DNA of 64,000 nucleotides from the NCBI GenBank assembly GCA_020638155.1, contig JACKJB010000002.1:310001-374000 (forward strand). The letters run 5' to 3'. The number at the start of each line of letters is the position of its first letter. The first letter of the stretch is position 1. Of this stretch, positions 1 through 9,076 are shown in pieces. Below the pieces are notes generated by a model, which did not search any database, was not told the origin of the DNA, and saw nothing but the letters and a program-made list of their open reading frames with translations. Made by a program: the position numbers and the translations under genes. Source of the DNA: Rhodospirillales bacterium (GTDB lineage: Bacteria; Pseudomonadota; Alphaproteobacteria; Micavibrionales; Micavibrionaceae).

Positions 1-1347
1 GTTACGCAGAGCCGTGGCGGCTTTTTGGCTTGTGCGATTGCGACATTTATTTTTGTGCCGTTTGCCTCTTTGCGCGTAAAGGGCGCGTTCCCATGGAAAC
101 GGATTTTGTTTTTAGCCGCGGTTGCCGTATTGCTGCCTTATCTGGCCAATATATATCGCGGCGGGGCGCTGGAAGAAAACCTGGTTGGTGAGACGCTGAA
201 AAACGTGCGCAGCGCCGAAGACCGGTTTTATCTCTGGCAATCAACCCTGCAGATGATTAAAGAGCATCCGCTTTTAGGGACCGGGCTGGCCTCGTTCTTC
301 TTTTATTACCCGCAATACCGTAATCCGCTTGACCGGAGTGACGGATTTTTCGCGCATATGGACCCGCTGCAATTCTGGGCGGAAATGGGGATCTGGGCAC
401 CGATCTTCTTCTATGGTGTATTGATCGCTGCGCTGTTCCGGACCTATAAAGCCGTCAAAGCTGCGGGGGATGACCAGCGGATGCGGCTTGAAATCATGGC
501 GCCGTTTTGCGGGATGCTGGCGCTGACCGGGCATACGCATATAACCTTCCACCTTTATATGCCGGGGATGTTGCTGCCGTTATCAGGGCTGCTGTCTTAC
601 TGGTATATCGCGACCGAACGCGCGCTGGGGGACCGGGCGGATCGTTTGGTCTGGGCACCGGCAGGGAAATTGCGCTGGGGCGCGATGGCCGGGCTGGCTT
701 TGATTGTGCTGCTGGTGGGCGGCTGGGTCGCGCGGGCGAGCGGGGCGACTTATATTATGAGCCAGGTGCAGGCCGCCGCGATGAAAAACGATAAAGACGG
801 GGCGCTTGAAAAGCTTAAGCTCGCCGGGAAAGTCGGGCCGAATACCTTTAGCCGTTATTACGAATATGAAGCCCGGTTCCGGGTGAATCACCTGTGGCAG
901 AACGCCAAGCAGATGGATAAGGACGCCGTGCGCAAGCTCTACGAGGAAACGATGTATTATCTCGACGAGGCGCAAAAACGGAACCAGCCTTATACCGCGA
1001 TCTGGGATTTGCGGGCGCGGGCTTATTCTGCTGTGAACGGTATTTTGCTGAGTGACGGGAATGAAATGGCCAAGGCGGAGCTGGCAAAAGTTTTAACAGC
1101 TAACCCGCTGGCGACCGATTCCCGTGTCGGGCTTGCGAATATCTATGTCAGTGAAGGGGACCTTAAAAAAGCGATCGAAGTCCTTGAAGCCGGCAGCCAG
1201 TTGCCGCGGCAAAAGGGCCGGCTTGACCTGACATACCTTGTGACGATTGCGAACCTGAAGAAACAGGTCGGGGATTTGCGGGCCTATGAAATGTACATGA
1301 AAGAAGCCCAGTCACGGGCGCGTATGTACGGCATGACGATTCAGTGA
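1..1347 (+). CDS. O-antigen ligase-like membrane protein with C-terminal TPR region (5' truncated)
   Basis: The reading frame is open from the first base, so the gene begins upstream of the window; 448 codons are visible. The visible start carries the SRGG motif seen in Wzy_C/O-antigen ligase proteins. A periplasmic-loop-like block follows (GTGLASFFFYYPQYR, then HMDPLQF and EMGIWAP), then several hydrophobic segments ending near base 770, and a soluble C-terminal half with TPR-like helices. It is clearly paralogous to the protein at 21378-23294, which shares the HMDPLQF-x-EMGI block and the same layout. The family joins or polymerises glycans at the periplasmic face of the inner membrane. The actual substrate cannot be told. 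Confidence 0.85.
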   Translation, partial: VTQSRGGFLACAIATFIFVPFASLRVKGAFPWKRILFLAAVAVLLPYLANIYRGGALEENLVGETLKNVRSAEDRFYLWQSTLQMIKEHPLLGTGLASFFFYYPQYRNPLDRSDGFFAHMDPLQFWAEMGIWAPIFFYGVLIAALFRTYKAVKAAGDDQRMRLEIMAPFCGMLALTGHTHITFHLYMPGMLLPLSGLLSYWYIATERALGDRADRLVWAPAGKLRWGAMAGLALIVLLVGGWVARASGATYIMSQVQAAAMKNDKDGALEKLKLAGKVGPNTFSRYYEYEARFRVNHLWQNAKQMDKDAVRKLYEETMYYLDEAQKRNQPYTAIWDLRARAYSAVNGILLSDGNEMAKAELAKVLTANPLATDSRVGLANIYVSEGDLKKAIEVLEAGSQLPRQKGRLDLTYLVTIANLKKQVGDLRAYEMYMKEAQSRARMYGMTIQ

Positions 1348-1366
1348 TGGGGCGGCGTTTTCCAGC

Positions 1367-1654
1367 CTAGTGCAGTGTCTTCCCGTCTGTTTTGCTGTAG
1401 CGTGTTTTTTCTTCATTATAACGCGCCAGCGTATTCAACATTCGGACTGACCGCGGCTGGTCATCATCCAGCAGGCGGGTTTCTTCCAAAGCGAATTCAT
1501 GAAATCCTTTTGTCGGTTGGCATTGTGCCATGCGCATCTGGATCAGCAGGATCATTTCGGCACCGTTTGCGGCCAGGCTGGACTCCCCGTCCCATGCTCT
1601 TCTGAGCAGTCTTTGTTTTAATTCGAATATTCTCGATCTATTGTCTTCTCCCAT
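1367..1654 (-). CDS. Hypothetical protein, 95 aa
   Basis: This is a small, charged, probably cytoplasmic protein of unknown function. Support for its being real is a strong Shine-Dalgarno sequence (AAGGAG, five bases before the ATG at 1654) and a position convergent with the preceding ligase gene. The sequence is rich in Arg, Glu and Leu and predicted helical; it has no signal peptide or membrane segment. I recognise no domain. Confidence 0.6.
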   Translation of the reverse strand: MGEDNRSRIFELKQRLLRRAWDGESSLAANGAEMILLIQMRMAQCQPTKGFHEFALEETRLLDDDQPRSVRMLNTLARYNEEKTRYSKTDGKTLH

Positions 1655-1715
1655 GAGAACTCCTTTCCCTACCCTTTTATTGTCTCATTTTTCAGGGGTT
1701 TTACGCAATTTTTAG

Positions 1716-1753
1716 TCTATGGAAATCCGCAGGATTGCAGGGGTTTCCATAGA
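1716..1753. repeat. Perfect 10-bp inverted repeat in a divergent promoter region
   Basis: TCTATGGAAA at 1716-1725 is matched by TTTCCATAGA at 1744-1753, with an 18-base centre. It lies between the divergent starts at 1654 and 1859, so it could be an operator or an mRNA hairpin. No poly-T tract follows directly, which argues against a simple terminator. Confidence 0.5.
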
Positions 1754-1858
1754 AAATGATTTATATTTGCTATAATTAACGTCTTTTTTACTGTTCGGAC
1801 TCTAAAATGGCGACAACTGAGAACAGATTAACGAGTATTGTGTGTGGGGAATACGAGC

Positions 1859-2425
1859 ATGAAAAAAGGCTCATTAGAAAAAACAATCAGTGACATGGTC
1901 CGGCGGCTTGAAGCGGCCCGTGCGTCTGATACAAACGGAGACAGTATGTCGGCCAGTCCTGCCGGTTCTGATTGTCCTCTAAAGGATATCGAGGCCTTTA
2001 TGCCGGTTGATCCGGTTCTGGCTTCGCTGCACAAGGAATATCTGGAAGCCAACGCCAACCATAAAAAGCTGGCCCGGCAAAACGGGTTTAACGACCCGAT
2101 GACCGAAATTGCCGCGGATATGCTGGATAGCGCGCGCAGCGCCATGCAGACCCGCCTGATCGAGTTACAGGAAAGCCGCGAGCTGGAAGTGCAGGAAGCG
2201 CTGGTTCGCCGCCTGCGGGCCCGCAAGGCCGAGCAGGAAGCCTCACAGGTTCGCGCCCGGATTGCCAAGCGTGCAAAGGATAAAGAGAACGACACGTTGT
2301 TCTGGTTCTCCGTCCTGTGCTGGCTGATGGACCGGACCCTGATCGCAACGCAAAAGACCTTGTCGGCCGCGAATGATTTCGCGCTGGTGGCGGTGGTCAG
2401 CGGTAAGGAAGTGGCCGCGGCTTGA
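1859..2425 (+). CDS. Hypothetical coiled-coil protein, 188 aa
   Basis: I chose the ATG at 1859 because GGGGA lies about eight bases upstream; an in-frame TTG at 1838 is less likely. The protein is hydrophilic. From about residue 65 to 145 it is a long Arg/Glu/Gln/Ala-rich stretch of heptad character, so a coiled coil is likely. The C-terminal 40 residues are more hydrophobic (FWFSVLCWLMDRTLI) and may pack or touch the membrane. No known family was recognised. Confidence 0.65.
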   Translation: MKKGSLEKTISDMVRRLEAARASDTNGDSMSASPAGSDCPLKDIEAFMPVDPVLASLHKEYLEANANHKKLARQNGFNDPMTEIAADMLDSARSAMQTRLIELQESRELEVQEALVRRLRARKAEQEASQVRARIAKRAKDKENDTLFWFSVLCWLMDRTLIATQKTLSAANDFALVAVVSGKEVAAA

Positions 2426-2442
2426 AATTTAGCAGTTTTGTT

Positions 2443-2518
2443 TGTCATCCCGAGCGCAGCCGAGGGATCTACGTAATAAGATAGCGGGTAAGATCCCTCG
2501 GCTGCGCTCGGGATGACA
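2443..2518. repeat. Intergenic palindromic repeat, perfect 28-bp arms
   Basis: Arms at 2443-2470 and 2491-2518 are exact reverse complements (core CCGAGCGCAGCCGAGGGATC) around a 20-base loop. The sequence type TGTCATCCCGAGCG is common in dispersed alphaproteobacterial intergenic repeats. It lies between the convergent genes at 1859-2425 and 2608-3456, so as RNA it could also act as a bidirectional terminator or 3' stabiliser. Confidence 0.85.
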
Positions 2519-2607
2519 TTTATAAGAATCTTCCGCTTTTCTGCAGTCCTGCGACTTCAAAAAACAATGCATAAGCCCGAGAGACAATTATTTGCTTTAA
2601 TCCTTGT

Positions 2608-3456
2608 TTAGCCGGTGGGTGGTTTGGCGTAGCCTTTTATTTTTTCCGGGCCGATGGCGCAGATGAGTTGGCGGACTTCCTGGCGGGCGGCGAGTTGGGA
2701 CAGGGTCAGGGGTGTTTCTTCTTCTTTGAGGTCCAGCAGGGTCAGGCCTTTTAAAAACAGTTCACGGAAGATGACGCGCTCGCCGAAGCCGGGGACGAGT
2801 TCGAAGCCGAGTTGATTGCTGAGCTTTTCTAAAATCCTGCCGACGGTTTGGCTGTTTTTTGTGTTCTGGCGGGATAAGCGGTTGCGCATGACGATCCAGT
2901 GCATCGGCAGGCCGCCGTCTTCGATTTTCTGCAGGTTCTGTTCTTCGACCATCAGTGTATATACGGACGGCTGCACGATCTCATGGGTTTTCGGATCGAT
3001 GCGGGCGAGAACGTCAATATCGACAAGGCTGTCGTTCAGCGGGGTGATGAGCGTATCGGCGCAGCTATGGCCGAGGCGGCTGAGGTGATTATCCGTACCG
3101 GGGGTGTCGATGACGATGAAATCATGGGCGGGGGTCAGCTCGTACAGCGCGGTTTCGATGAAAAAGCGCTCTTCGGCCTTTTGTTCGGCGGTATTTTCCT
3201 TGATGCTCTGGCTGATGGCGCGGTGGGGCGGCAGCGGGACTTTGTGATAGGTCTCATCGCTGTAATTCATGCGGTTTTGCATATAGCGGGTCAGCGTGCC
3301 CTGCCGTGCGTCCAGATCGATGGTGGCGATGTTATAGCCCAGCCGGGCCAGGGCGATGGCGGTGTGCATGGCCGAGGTCGATTTGCCGGAGCCGCCTTTT
3401 TCGTTGCCAAAGACGATGATGTGGGCTTTGTCGGTTTTTGTTGCGGCGCTGGTCAT
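2608..3456 (-). CDS. mipZ: Division-plane positioning ATPase MipZ
   Basis: This is a ParA/MinD-superfamily P-loop ATPase of 282 aa. The deviant Walker A motif GNEKGGSGKST is at about residues 16-26, followed by the switch-like ATIDLDARQGTLTRY block and the hydrophobic FIVIDTPG motif. The GNEKGG start and DLDARQ motif are those of alphaproteobacterial MipZ rather than chromosome-partition ParA. In Caulobacter, MipZ binds ParB at the origin, forms a polar gradient and inhibits FtsZ polymerisation, so the Z-ring forms at mid-cell. Here it stands alone, divergent from the aminopeptidase P gene. Residues 195-220 carry the RNRLSRQNTKN motif, probably near the dimer or DNA surface. Confidence 0.9.
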   Translation of the reverse strand: MTSAATKTDKAHIIVFGNEKGGSGKSTSAMHTAIALARLGYNIATIDLDARQGTLTRYMQNRMNYSDETYHKVPLPPHRAISQSIKENTAEQKAEERFFIETALYELTPAHDFIVIDTPGTDNHLSRLGHSCADTLITPLNDSLVDIDVLARIDPKTHEIVQPSVYTLMVEEQNLQKIEDGGLPMHWIVMRNRLSRQNTKNSQTVGRILEKLSNQLGFELVPGFGERVIFRELFLKGLTLLDLKEEETPLTLSQLAARQEVRQLICAIGPEKIKGYAKPPTG

Positions 3457-3504
3457 AGATAAAATTTCTGGAAAACCGGAGAGAAATCTATAATATTTCT
3501 CATT

Positions 3505-5298
3505 ATGACAGAAAAAACAGGGAAGAGCAGCACCGAAAAGCTGCAGCAGTTACGGGATCACATGCAGAAAAGCGGGGTAGATGTTTATCTGGTCCCGCGG
3601 GCGGATGAGTGGCAGGGCGAATATGTCCCGGCACGGGCAGAGCGGCTGTCATGGCTGAGCGGGTTTACCGGGTCGGCGGGGATGGCTTTGGTGGAAAAAA
3701 GCAAGGCTGCGGTTTTTTCCGACAGCCGCTATACCGAGCAGATGAAGGTCGAGCTTGACCCGGCATTGTTCGAAGCGGTCGAATATTCCCGTGCATATAA
3801 AATGTCTGACTGGATGGCGGAGCATCTGCCGGAAGGCGTTCGGATCGGCTATGATCCGCGCCTGCATACGGTCTCCGAAATCAAAGCTTTGGAAAAGGCG
3901 CTTGAAGAAAAACAGATTACGCTCGTGCCGGTTGACGGCAACCTGGTCGATGCGGTCTGGGACGACCAGCCGGAGCATCCGGATGATAAAGTCGTGGTTT
4001 ATCCGGAGGCCTATGCGGGGCAGGCGTCCGGTGATAAACGGCTTGAGATTGCCACGGAGATCAGTGAAGCCGGGGCCGATGCCGTATTGCTGACAACGCC
4101 GGAATCGATTGCGTGGCTTTTGAATGTGCGCGGCAATGATGTGCCGCACGTACCTGTGCCGCTGTCTTATGCGCTGCTGCATAAGGACGGGTCGGTGGAC
4201 TGGTTTGTGCCGCCTGAAAAGGTGAGGGATGAGGTGCGCCGGCATATCGGGGCGCATATCCAGATCCATGCTTTTGAAGATATGGCGGACAGGTTGCAGG
4301 CGCTGGCGCAGCGCAAGGCGGGCATTATGATTGATGAAAGCCAGACGGCGATCTGGTTTCAGACTTTGCTGCAGGATGGCGGCGCGAATATTATTGCTGC
4401 GCCCGATCCGGTCGTACCTCGTAAGGCGATCAAGAATGAAACCGAGCAGAAATATATCCGTGAAGCCCATGTCAAAGACGGTGTGGCGCTGGTCAAATTC
4501 TGGAAGTGGATTGACGAGCACGCCGAAAATGGCGGCATCACCGAGCTGGATGCTGTGGCTAAACTGCGCGGATACCGGGAACAGCAGGACGGGTTTCAGG
4601 ATTGCAGCTTTGATGCGATTGTCGGCTGGGCCGATCATGGGGCGGTGGTGCATTACCGCGCCGATGAAAAGCAGAATAAGACGATTACAAGCGGCAGCCT
4701 GCTGCTGGTCGATAGCGGCGGGCAGTATCTTGGCGGGACGACGGATAATACGCGGACACGCGCAATTGGGACGCCAAGTTCGCACATGAAAGAAATGTTT
4801 ACCCGCGTACTTAAAGGGCATATTGCGGTTGCCGATGGCAAGTTCCCCGAAGGGACGACGGGCCGGGATGTCGATTTTCTTGCGCACCAGTTCCTGCGTA
4901 AAGCGATAAAAGATTTCGGGCACGGAACAGGGCACGGGGTCGGCAGTTATTTGTCCGTTCATGAAGACGGGGCCGGGCTTTATGGCGATATCAGGTTAAA
5001 GCCGGGGATGTTGATTTCGAACGAGCCGGGCTATTACGAAGCCGGGGCGTTTGGGATCCGGATTGAGAACCTGGTGTTCGTGGCGGAGACTGGCGATAAG
5101 GCGCTTAAGTATCAATTTAATACGGTGTCCTTAACCCCGATCGATCAGAAGCTGATCGATCTTGATTTGCTGGATAAGGATGAGATTAACTGGCTGAACG
5201 CGTATCACAAAGATGTGTATGAGAAGCTCAGCCCGCATCTGGATACGGAAGAAAAAGCGTGGCTGAAAAAAGAAACCGCGCCTATTCACAAGCCGTGA
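3505..5298 (+). CDS. pepP: Xaa-Pro aminopeptidase (M24B, aminopeptidase P)
   Basis: This 597-aa cytosolic metallopeptidase removes the N-terminal residue from peptides whose second residue is proline. Two creatinase-like N-terminal domains (VYLVPRADEWQGEYVP) precede the pita-bread catalytic domain. The dinuclear metal ligands are visible: Asp in LLVDSGGQ, Asp in GGTTDNTRT, His in GHGTGHGVG, Glu in NEPGYYE and Glu in GIRIENL. The length fits the long alphaproteobacterial form. There is no clear Shine-Dalgarno before the ATG at 3505, but a TATAAT hexamer lies only ten bases upstream (3489-3494), so a very short leader is possible; an in-frame ATG at 3562 is the alternative. The 3' end overlaps the convergent SGNH gene by 17 bases. 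Confidence 0.93.
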   Translation: MTEKTGKSSTEKLQQLRDHMQKSGVDVYLVPRADEWQGEYVPARAERLSWLSGFTGSAGMALVEKSKAAVFSDSRYTEQMKVELDPALFEAVEYSRAYKMSDWMAEHLPEGVRIGYDPRLHTVSEIKALEKALEEKQITLVPVDGNLVDAVWDDQPEHPDDKVVVYPEAYAGQASGDKRLEIATEISEAGADAVLLTTPESIAWLLNVRGNDVPHVPVPLSYALLHKDGSVDWFVPPEKVRDEVRRHIGAHIQIHAFEDMADRLQALAQRKAGIMIDESQTAIWFQTLLQDGGANIIAAPDPVVPRKAIKNETEQKYIREAHVKDGVALVKFWKWIDEHAENGGITELDAVAKLRGYREQQDGFQDCSFDAIVGWADHGAVVHYRADEKQNKTITSGSLLLVDSGGQYLGGTTDNTRTRAIGTPSSHMKEMFTRVLKGHIAVADGKFPEGTTGRDVDFLAHQFLRKAIKDFGHGTGHGVGSYLSVHEDGAGLYGDIRLKPGMLISNEPGYYEAGAFGIRIENLVFVAETGDKALKYQFNTVSLTPIDQKLIDLDLLDKDEINWLNAYHKDVYEKLSPHLDTEEKAWLKKETAPIHKP

Positions 5299-6520
5299 CG
5301 AATGTCCCGTTTTTAATGTCTTTGATGGCCGGGATTAGTGCGGCGGCAACCTGCTGTGCGCCGCCTGTGTTGAAATGCACGTCATCATAAAAACTCTCAA
5401 AGCCCGGTTTGATTTGTGCGGCGAGGTCGATAAAGGCAAAGCCGTTATCGCAGGCAAAGCTTTTTAACGTGCCGTTATAAAGATCCGCAACACCGATCAG
5501 TGAGGGCAGGTCGAGGGTGAATTTTTCACCCGGCGGCGTCATCCAGAAATTGCCTTTATATGTATCGCCGATGCCCTGCGCATAGCCGTGCGGCTGGCTT
5601 AAGAAAACGCAGGTCAGGTTTTGTTTTTTACAGGTCTCGCCGATTTTTTGCAGGACCGCGCCATAATGCGGATCGACGCTTTGCGGGACCCATTGTTCGA
5701 CACGGTCGCGGCTCAGGCTGCCCATTTTTTCGATGTAGTAATCGCCGGTTTCCTCGCGCACGACACCGGCCGCTTCTGTATGGGCCGCAGATTTTTTCGC
5801 GGCCTGTTTCGCATTGCCGATCGCATCCCGGATGGCGACCGGGGTCAGGCTGTAGCGGAATTTATTGCGCTGGTAATGGCGCGATCCGAACTGTTCGCGT
5901 ACGTGCTTGTTCCAGTCATTGACGCCGATCAGGAACAGCACCATGTCGGGGTGATCGGGCAGGATATGCTGCAGCGTTGCAAGATGATGTTCGGCGCGCA
6001 GGCCGGAAACGCCCGTATTGATGACTTCGGTGTCCAGTCCCATGCCTTCTTGCAGCAGGTGCGTCCAGGTGCTGCGGTCATCGAGGTAAATCTGTTCGGT
6101 GGTTGACGCGCCGATGGCAAAAATGCGGTAGGGGGCATCGTCGCCGTAATCGATCGTGCCGCTGACGCGGTAGCCCTTTGCATCGGTGGTGATGGTTTGC
6201 GGCCCCTCAATCCCGCGCAGGATATTGCCGCTGACGGTAAAGCGGTCTTCCATATTGGGCGGCAGGGTTTTGTACAGTTCCGCTTTGGTCGTGTACAGGC
6301 TGTACCCGTCCTGCAGGATCAGGAAGACGCCGAACCATAAAAGCGCCGTCCGCAATTTTGCCCAGGGCAGCAGCAGCGATATCAGCGGCAGGGCATGGAC
6401 GATATTGCCGATGATGATCCATTTGGTCTTCCCGCCCCATGACATATAAACGCCAAGCAGCAGGATCGCGAGGGCGAGGGTCCATTGCAGGATTTTCAGC
6501 ATGTCTGGTTTCGTGTTCAT
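5282..6520 (-). CDS. Membrane-anchored SGNH/GDSL-type hydrolase
   Basis: A 412-aa protein is obtained with the ATG at 6520. An open frame extends upstream to 6712 but would overlap rpsU and has no family support. Three or four hydrophobic segments in the first 100 residues place it in the inner membrane. The SGNH blocks follow: IFAIGASTTEQIYL (nucleophile Ser, GAST in place of GDSL), NTGVSGLRAEHH, LIGVNDWN, and DDVHFN with the catalytic His near the C-terminus. Such proteins are esterases or acyl transferases acting on glycans or lipids, often in the periplasm; the substrate is unknown. It lies downstream of rpsU, with a terminator between. Confidence 0.8.
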   Translation of the reverse strand: MNTKPDMLKILQWTLALAILLLGVYMSWGGKTKWIIIGNIVHALPLISLLLPWAKLRTALLWFGVFLILQDGYSLYTTKAELYKTLPPNMEDRFTVSGNILRGIEGPQTITTDAKGYRVSGTIDYGDDAPYRIFAIGASTTEQIYLDDRSTWTHLLQEGMGLDTEVINTGVSGLRAEHHLATLQHILPDHPDMVLFLIGVNDWNKHVREQFGSRHYQRNKFRYSLTPVAIRDAIGNAKQAAKKSAAHTEAAGVVREETGDYYIEKMGSLSRDRVEQWVPQSVDPHYGAVLQKIGETCKKQNLTCVFLSQPHGYAQGIGDTYKGNFWMTPPGEKFTLDLPSLIGVADLYNGTLKSFACDNGFAFIDLAAQIKPGFESFYDDVHFNTGGAQQVAAALIPAIKDIKNGTFVTACE

Positions 6521-6559
6521 ATCGGGCCGGAGTGTAGCAGCAAAAAAGCCGGACAATAA

Positions 6560-6597
6560 ATAAAAAAGCCGGACTGGAGGGCCCGGCTGATTTTTGA
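6560..6597 (-). terminator. Rho-independent terminator of rpsU
   Basis: Read on the minus strand, AGCCGG and CCGGCT (6583-6588 with 6567-6572) form a stem followed by a run of T. It sits 18 bases past the rpsU stop codon. Confidence 0.7.
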
Positions 6598-6614
6598 TTG
6601 GTATGATAACGATG

Positions 6615-6815
6615 TTAATCGCGGTCGCGTTTTTTCCGTTCCATCTTGCGCCAGCGGCGGACGGCTTCGGCTTTTTCGCGTTTTTTCTTTTCCGACGGTT
6701 TTTCAAAGTCACGGCGGATTTTCATCTCACGGAAGAGCCCTTCACGTTGCATCTTCTTTTTGAGAACTTTCAGCGCCTGATCGACATTGTTATCGCGTAC
6801 GGTAACGCTTACCAA
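6615..6815 (-). CDS. rpsU: 30S ribosomal protein S21
   Basis: The product is 66 aa, basic, and has the S21 signature VRDNNVDQALKVLKKKMQREG near the N-terminus and an Arg/Lys-rich helical tail ending KRDRD. S21 binds the platform of the 30S subunit near the anti-Shine-Dalgarno region and helps initiation. The start codon is TTG, which is unusual for a ribosomal protein gene; an AGAGGTGA purine tract lies just upstream. The product length matches alphaproteobacterial S21 proteins. Confidence 0.95.
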   Translation of the reverse strand: MVSVTVRDNNVDQALKVLKKKMQREGLFREMKIRRDFEKPSEKKKREKAEAVRRWRKMERKKRDRD

Positions 6816-6969
6816 ACTAAATCACCTCTTTCAAAGTCTTATCAAGTGGTTACAGATAGCCGCATTGATATACGGCTTAAGCCCGTAAAACAAGCAAAAA
6901 ATGCGGATATCTTTCTATTATAGGGATTTTTTCCTGAATTTTCAAATCTTTGACAAATTTTAGAGTCAG

Positions 6970-7039
6970 AATGTCATTTCGAGGCAACGCCGAGAAATCT
7001 CCAGATTACCGGGAGAACCCTCACATGCGTTCGGGATGA
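6970..7039. repeat. Degenerate intergenic palindromic repeat
   Basis: The outer ends GTCATTTCGAG and TTCGGGATGAC are imperfect reverse complements. The interior contains CCGAGAAATCTCC, of the same general type as the perfect repeat at 2443-2518. It lies between the rpsU promoter region and the yejF stop codon. Confidence 0.55.
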
Positions 7040-7054
7040 CGAAGGAGACCCGGT

Positions 7055-8668
7055 TTAAGCCGCCTTACGGGCCTTCAGGTTCAGCGCGGCTTCCATCAGG
7101 TCTTTGGTGTAATCCTGTTCCGGGGCGTCGAAAATTTGCGCGCCGGGGCCTGATTCCACGATTTTTCCGTCTTTCATCACCAGTACATCATGGGCCATGG
7201 CGCGGACGACGCGGAGGTCATGGCTGATGAACATGTAGGCCAGGTTGTATTTTTGCTGCAGGTCGCGCAGCAGGTCAACGATCTGGGCCTGCACCGAGAG
7301 ATCAAGTGCGCTGGTGGGTTCGTCGAGCACGACAAATTCGGGTTCGAGTACCATCGCGCGGGCGATCGAAATCCGCTGGCGCTGGCCGCCGGAAAATTCG
7401 TGCGGGTAGCGGTGGCGGGTGCTCGGATCAAGCCCGACATCTTCCAGCGCGGCGATCACGCGCTCTGCCCGTTCATTATCACTGATTTGCGGGTGGTGGA
7501 CTTTCAGGCCCTCGCCGATGATGCCTTGTACGCTCATGCGCGGCGATAGCGAGCTGAACGGGTCCTGGAAAACGATCTGCATTTTCCGGCGCAGCGGGCG
7601 CATCTCGTTACGGCCGAAATTTGTGATGTCTTCGTCTTTATATCTGATCGTGCCTTCGGTGGGGTGCGTTAGGCGCAGCAGGGCGTAGCCGAGGGTTGAC
7701 TTGCCGGAGCCGGATTCTCCGACGACGCCTACCGTCTGCCCGGCGCGGCAGGTCAGATCGATACCGTCCACGGCCTTGACCCAGCTCTGGGCTTTGCCGA
7801 AAAAGTTTTTCTGCTTGGGGAAGTGGACTTTGATTCCTTTGGCGTCAAGCACGACCGGGGCGTTTTCGTTGACGGCGGTGGCCGCGCCTTTGGGCTGTGC
7901 CGCCAGCAGCATCTTCGTGTATTCATGTTCCGGCTTTTTAAACAGGCTGGCGCAGGGTTTGTGCTCCACCAGTTCGCCGTTTTTCATGACGCAGACCTGA
8001 TCGGCCATTTTTTCGACGACGGTCAGATCGTGGGTGATGAGCATCAGCGCCATATCCAGCTCTTTTTTCAGCTCATTGAGCAGCTCTAAAATCTGGGCCT
8101 GAATCGTCACATCGAGCGCGGTGGTGGGTTCGTCCGCGATCAGCAGTTCGGGGTTGTTGGCCAGCGCCATGGCGATCATCACGCGCTGGCGCTGGCCGCC
8201 GGAAAGCTCGTGCGGATAGGCGTGCAGCCGTTCTTTCATTTTCGGCAGGCCGACCATATCCAGAAGCTCCATCACGCGGGCGCGGGCCTTATCCTTGTCC
8301 ATGCCCTGGTGCAGGCGCAGGACTTCGCCGATCTGCCGCTCGATAGGGTGCAGCGGGTTGAGCGCGCTTTGCGGTTCCTGGAAGATCATGCCGATCTGGC
8401 TGCCCCGGATCGTGCGCATGAAGGAATCCGGCGCGCCGACCAGCTCCTGTCCGTCGAAAAGGATAGAAGAGTCAGGGCTGTGGGCGGCGAGAGGGTAGGG
8501 CAGGAGCTGCATGATAGACAGCGCCGTTACCGACTTGCCGGAGCCGGATTCGCCGACCACGGCCAGAGTTTCGCCCTTTTTAATGGAAAAAGACGTATCT
8601 TTGACCGCGTGGAAAAGGCCGCCGGGGGTCTTGAATGTGACGTTCAGATGTTTGATATCCAGTAGCAT
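7055..8668 (-). CDS. yejF: Peptide/microcin C-type ABC transporter, fused double ATPase (YejF type)
   Basis: The 537-aa protein has two complete ABC ATPase modules in tandem. Module 1 has Walker A GESGSGKS at residues 39-46, signature LSGGQRQRV near 155 and Walker B LIADEPTTALD. Module 2 has a second GESGSGKST near 315, FSGGQRQRI and VVLDEPTSALD. This fused arrangement is that of YejF, which powers the YejABEF importer for oligopeptides and for microcin C-like peptide-nucleotides. Its partners are in this window on the same strand but apart: yejE at 14266, yejB at 16758 and yejA at 25412. It is followed by a palindromic repeat. Confidence 0.92.
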   Translation of the reverse strand: MLLDIKHLNVTFKTPGGLFHAVKDTSFSIKKGETLAVVGESGSGKSVTALSIMQLLPYPLAAHSPDSSILFDGQELVGAPDSFMRTIRGSQIGMIFQEPQSALNPLHPIERQIGEVLRLHQGMDKDKARARVMELLDMVGLPKMKERLHAYPHELSGGQRQRVMIAMALANNPELLIADEPTTALDVTIQAQILELLNELKKELDMALMLITHDLTVVEKMADQVCVMKNGELVEHKPCASLFKKPEHEYTKMLLAAQPKGAATAVNENAPVVLDAKGIKVHFPKQKNFFGKAQSWVKAVDGIDLTCRAGQTVGVVGESGSGKSTLGYALLRLTHPTEGTIRYKDEDITNFGRNEMRPLRRKMQIVFQDPFSSLSPRMSVQGIIGEGLKVHHPQISDNERAERVIAALEDVGLDPSTRHRYPHEFSGGQRQRISIARAMVLEPEFVVLDEPTSALDLSVQAQIVDLLRDLQQKYNLAYMFISHDLRVVRAMAHDVLVMKDGKIVESGPGAQIFDAPEQDYTKDLMEAALNLKARKAA

Positions 8669-8755
8669 GGCCGCTATTAAAGCACAGCTTTAAGCCATCC
8701 CAAACGGATTTGTTTATGCTATGATGGCCGGGCTTGTGAACAAAAGGAGGCGCTT

Positions 8756-9076
8756 ATGAGCACTGAAATGACTTTACCCCAGGACCCGACCGCCGCTGTG
8801 AAGGCGATGATTAAGCTGGCCGAGCAGTTAATTGACGTGATGGAGCGTGAATCCATGGCGCTGGCCAAGCGTGACGGGGTGACATTTACAGGGCTTCAGG
8901 ATGAAAAAAGCAGGCTGTCCGGCCAGTATGAAGCCGGCAGTGCCGCGTTTGGTGCCCGTCTGCAGGAATTCCGTAAGGTTGACAGCGCCTTGATCGACAA
9001 GCTGGGCGCGCTCCAGCAATCCCTGAAAGACAAGACGCTTGAGAATAGCAGCGTCATGGAACGCATGCAGGGCTAA
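8756..9076 (+). CDS. Small helical protein, FlgN-like (uncertain)
   Basis: The product is 106 aa with a strong Shine-Dalgarno (AAAGGAGG) before the ATG. The first half (AVKAMIKLAEQLIDVMERESMALAKRD) and the long helical second half resemble the flagellar export chaperone FlgN in pattern: acidic, helical, no membrane segment. No other flagellar gene is in the window, so the assignment stays tentative. The stop codon overlaps the convergent GNAT gene by four bases. Confidence 0.55.
   Translation: MSTEMTLPQDPTAAVKAMIKLAEQLIDVMERESMALAKRDGVTFTGLQDEKSRLSGQYEAGSAAFGARLQEFRKVDSALIDKLGALQQSLKDKTLENSSVMERMQG

Noticed and set aside
3649..4962. A 437-codon open frame antisense to aminopeptidase P
   Set aside because: Shadow of pepP, whose catalytic motifs are complete.
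6521..6712. N-terminal extension of the SGNH hydrolase
   Set aside because: It runs through the rpsU terminator and into rpsU; the ATG at 6520 with a membrane helix following is the better start.
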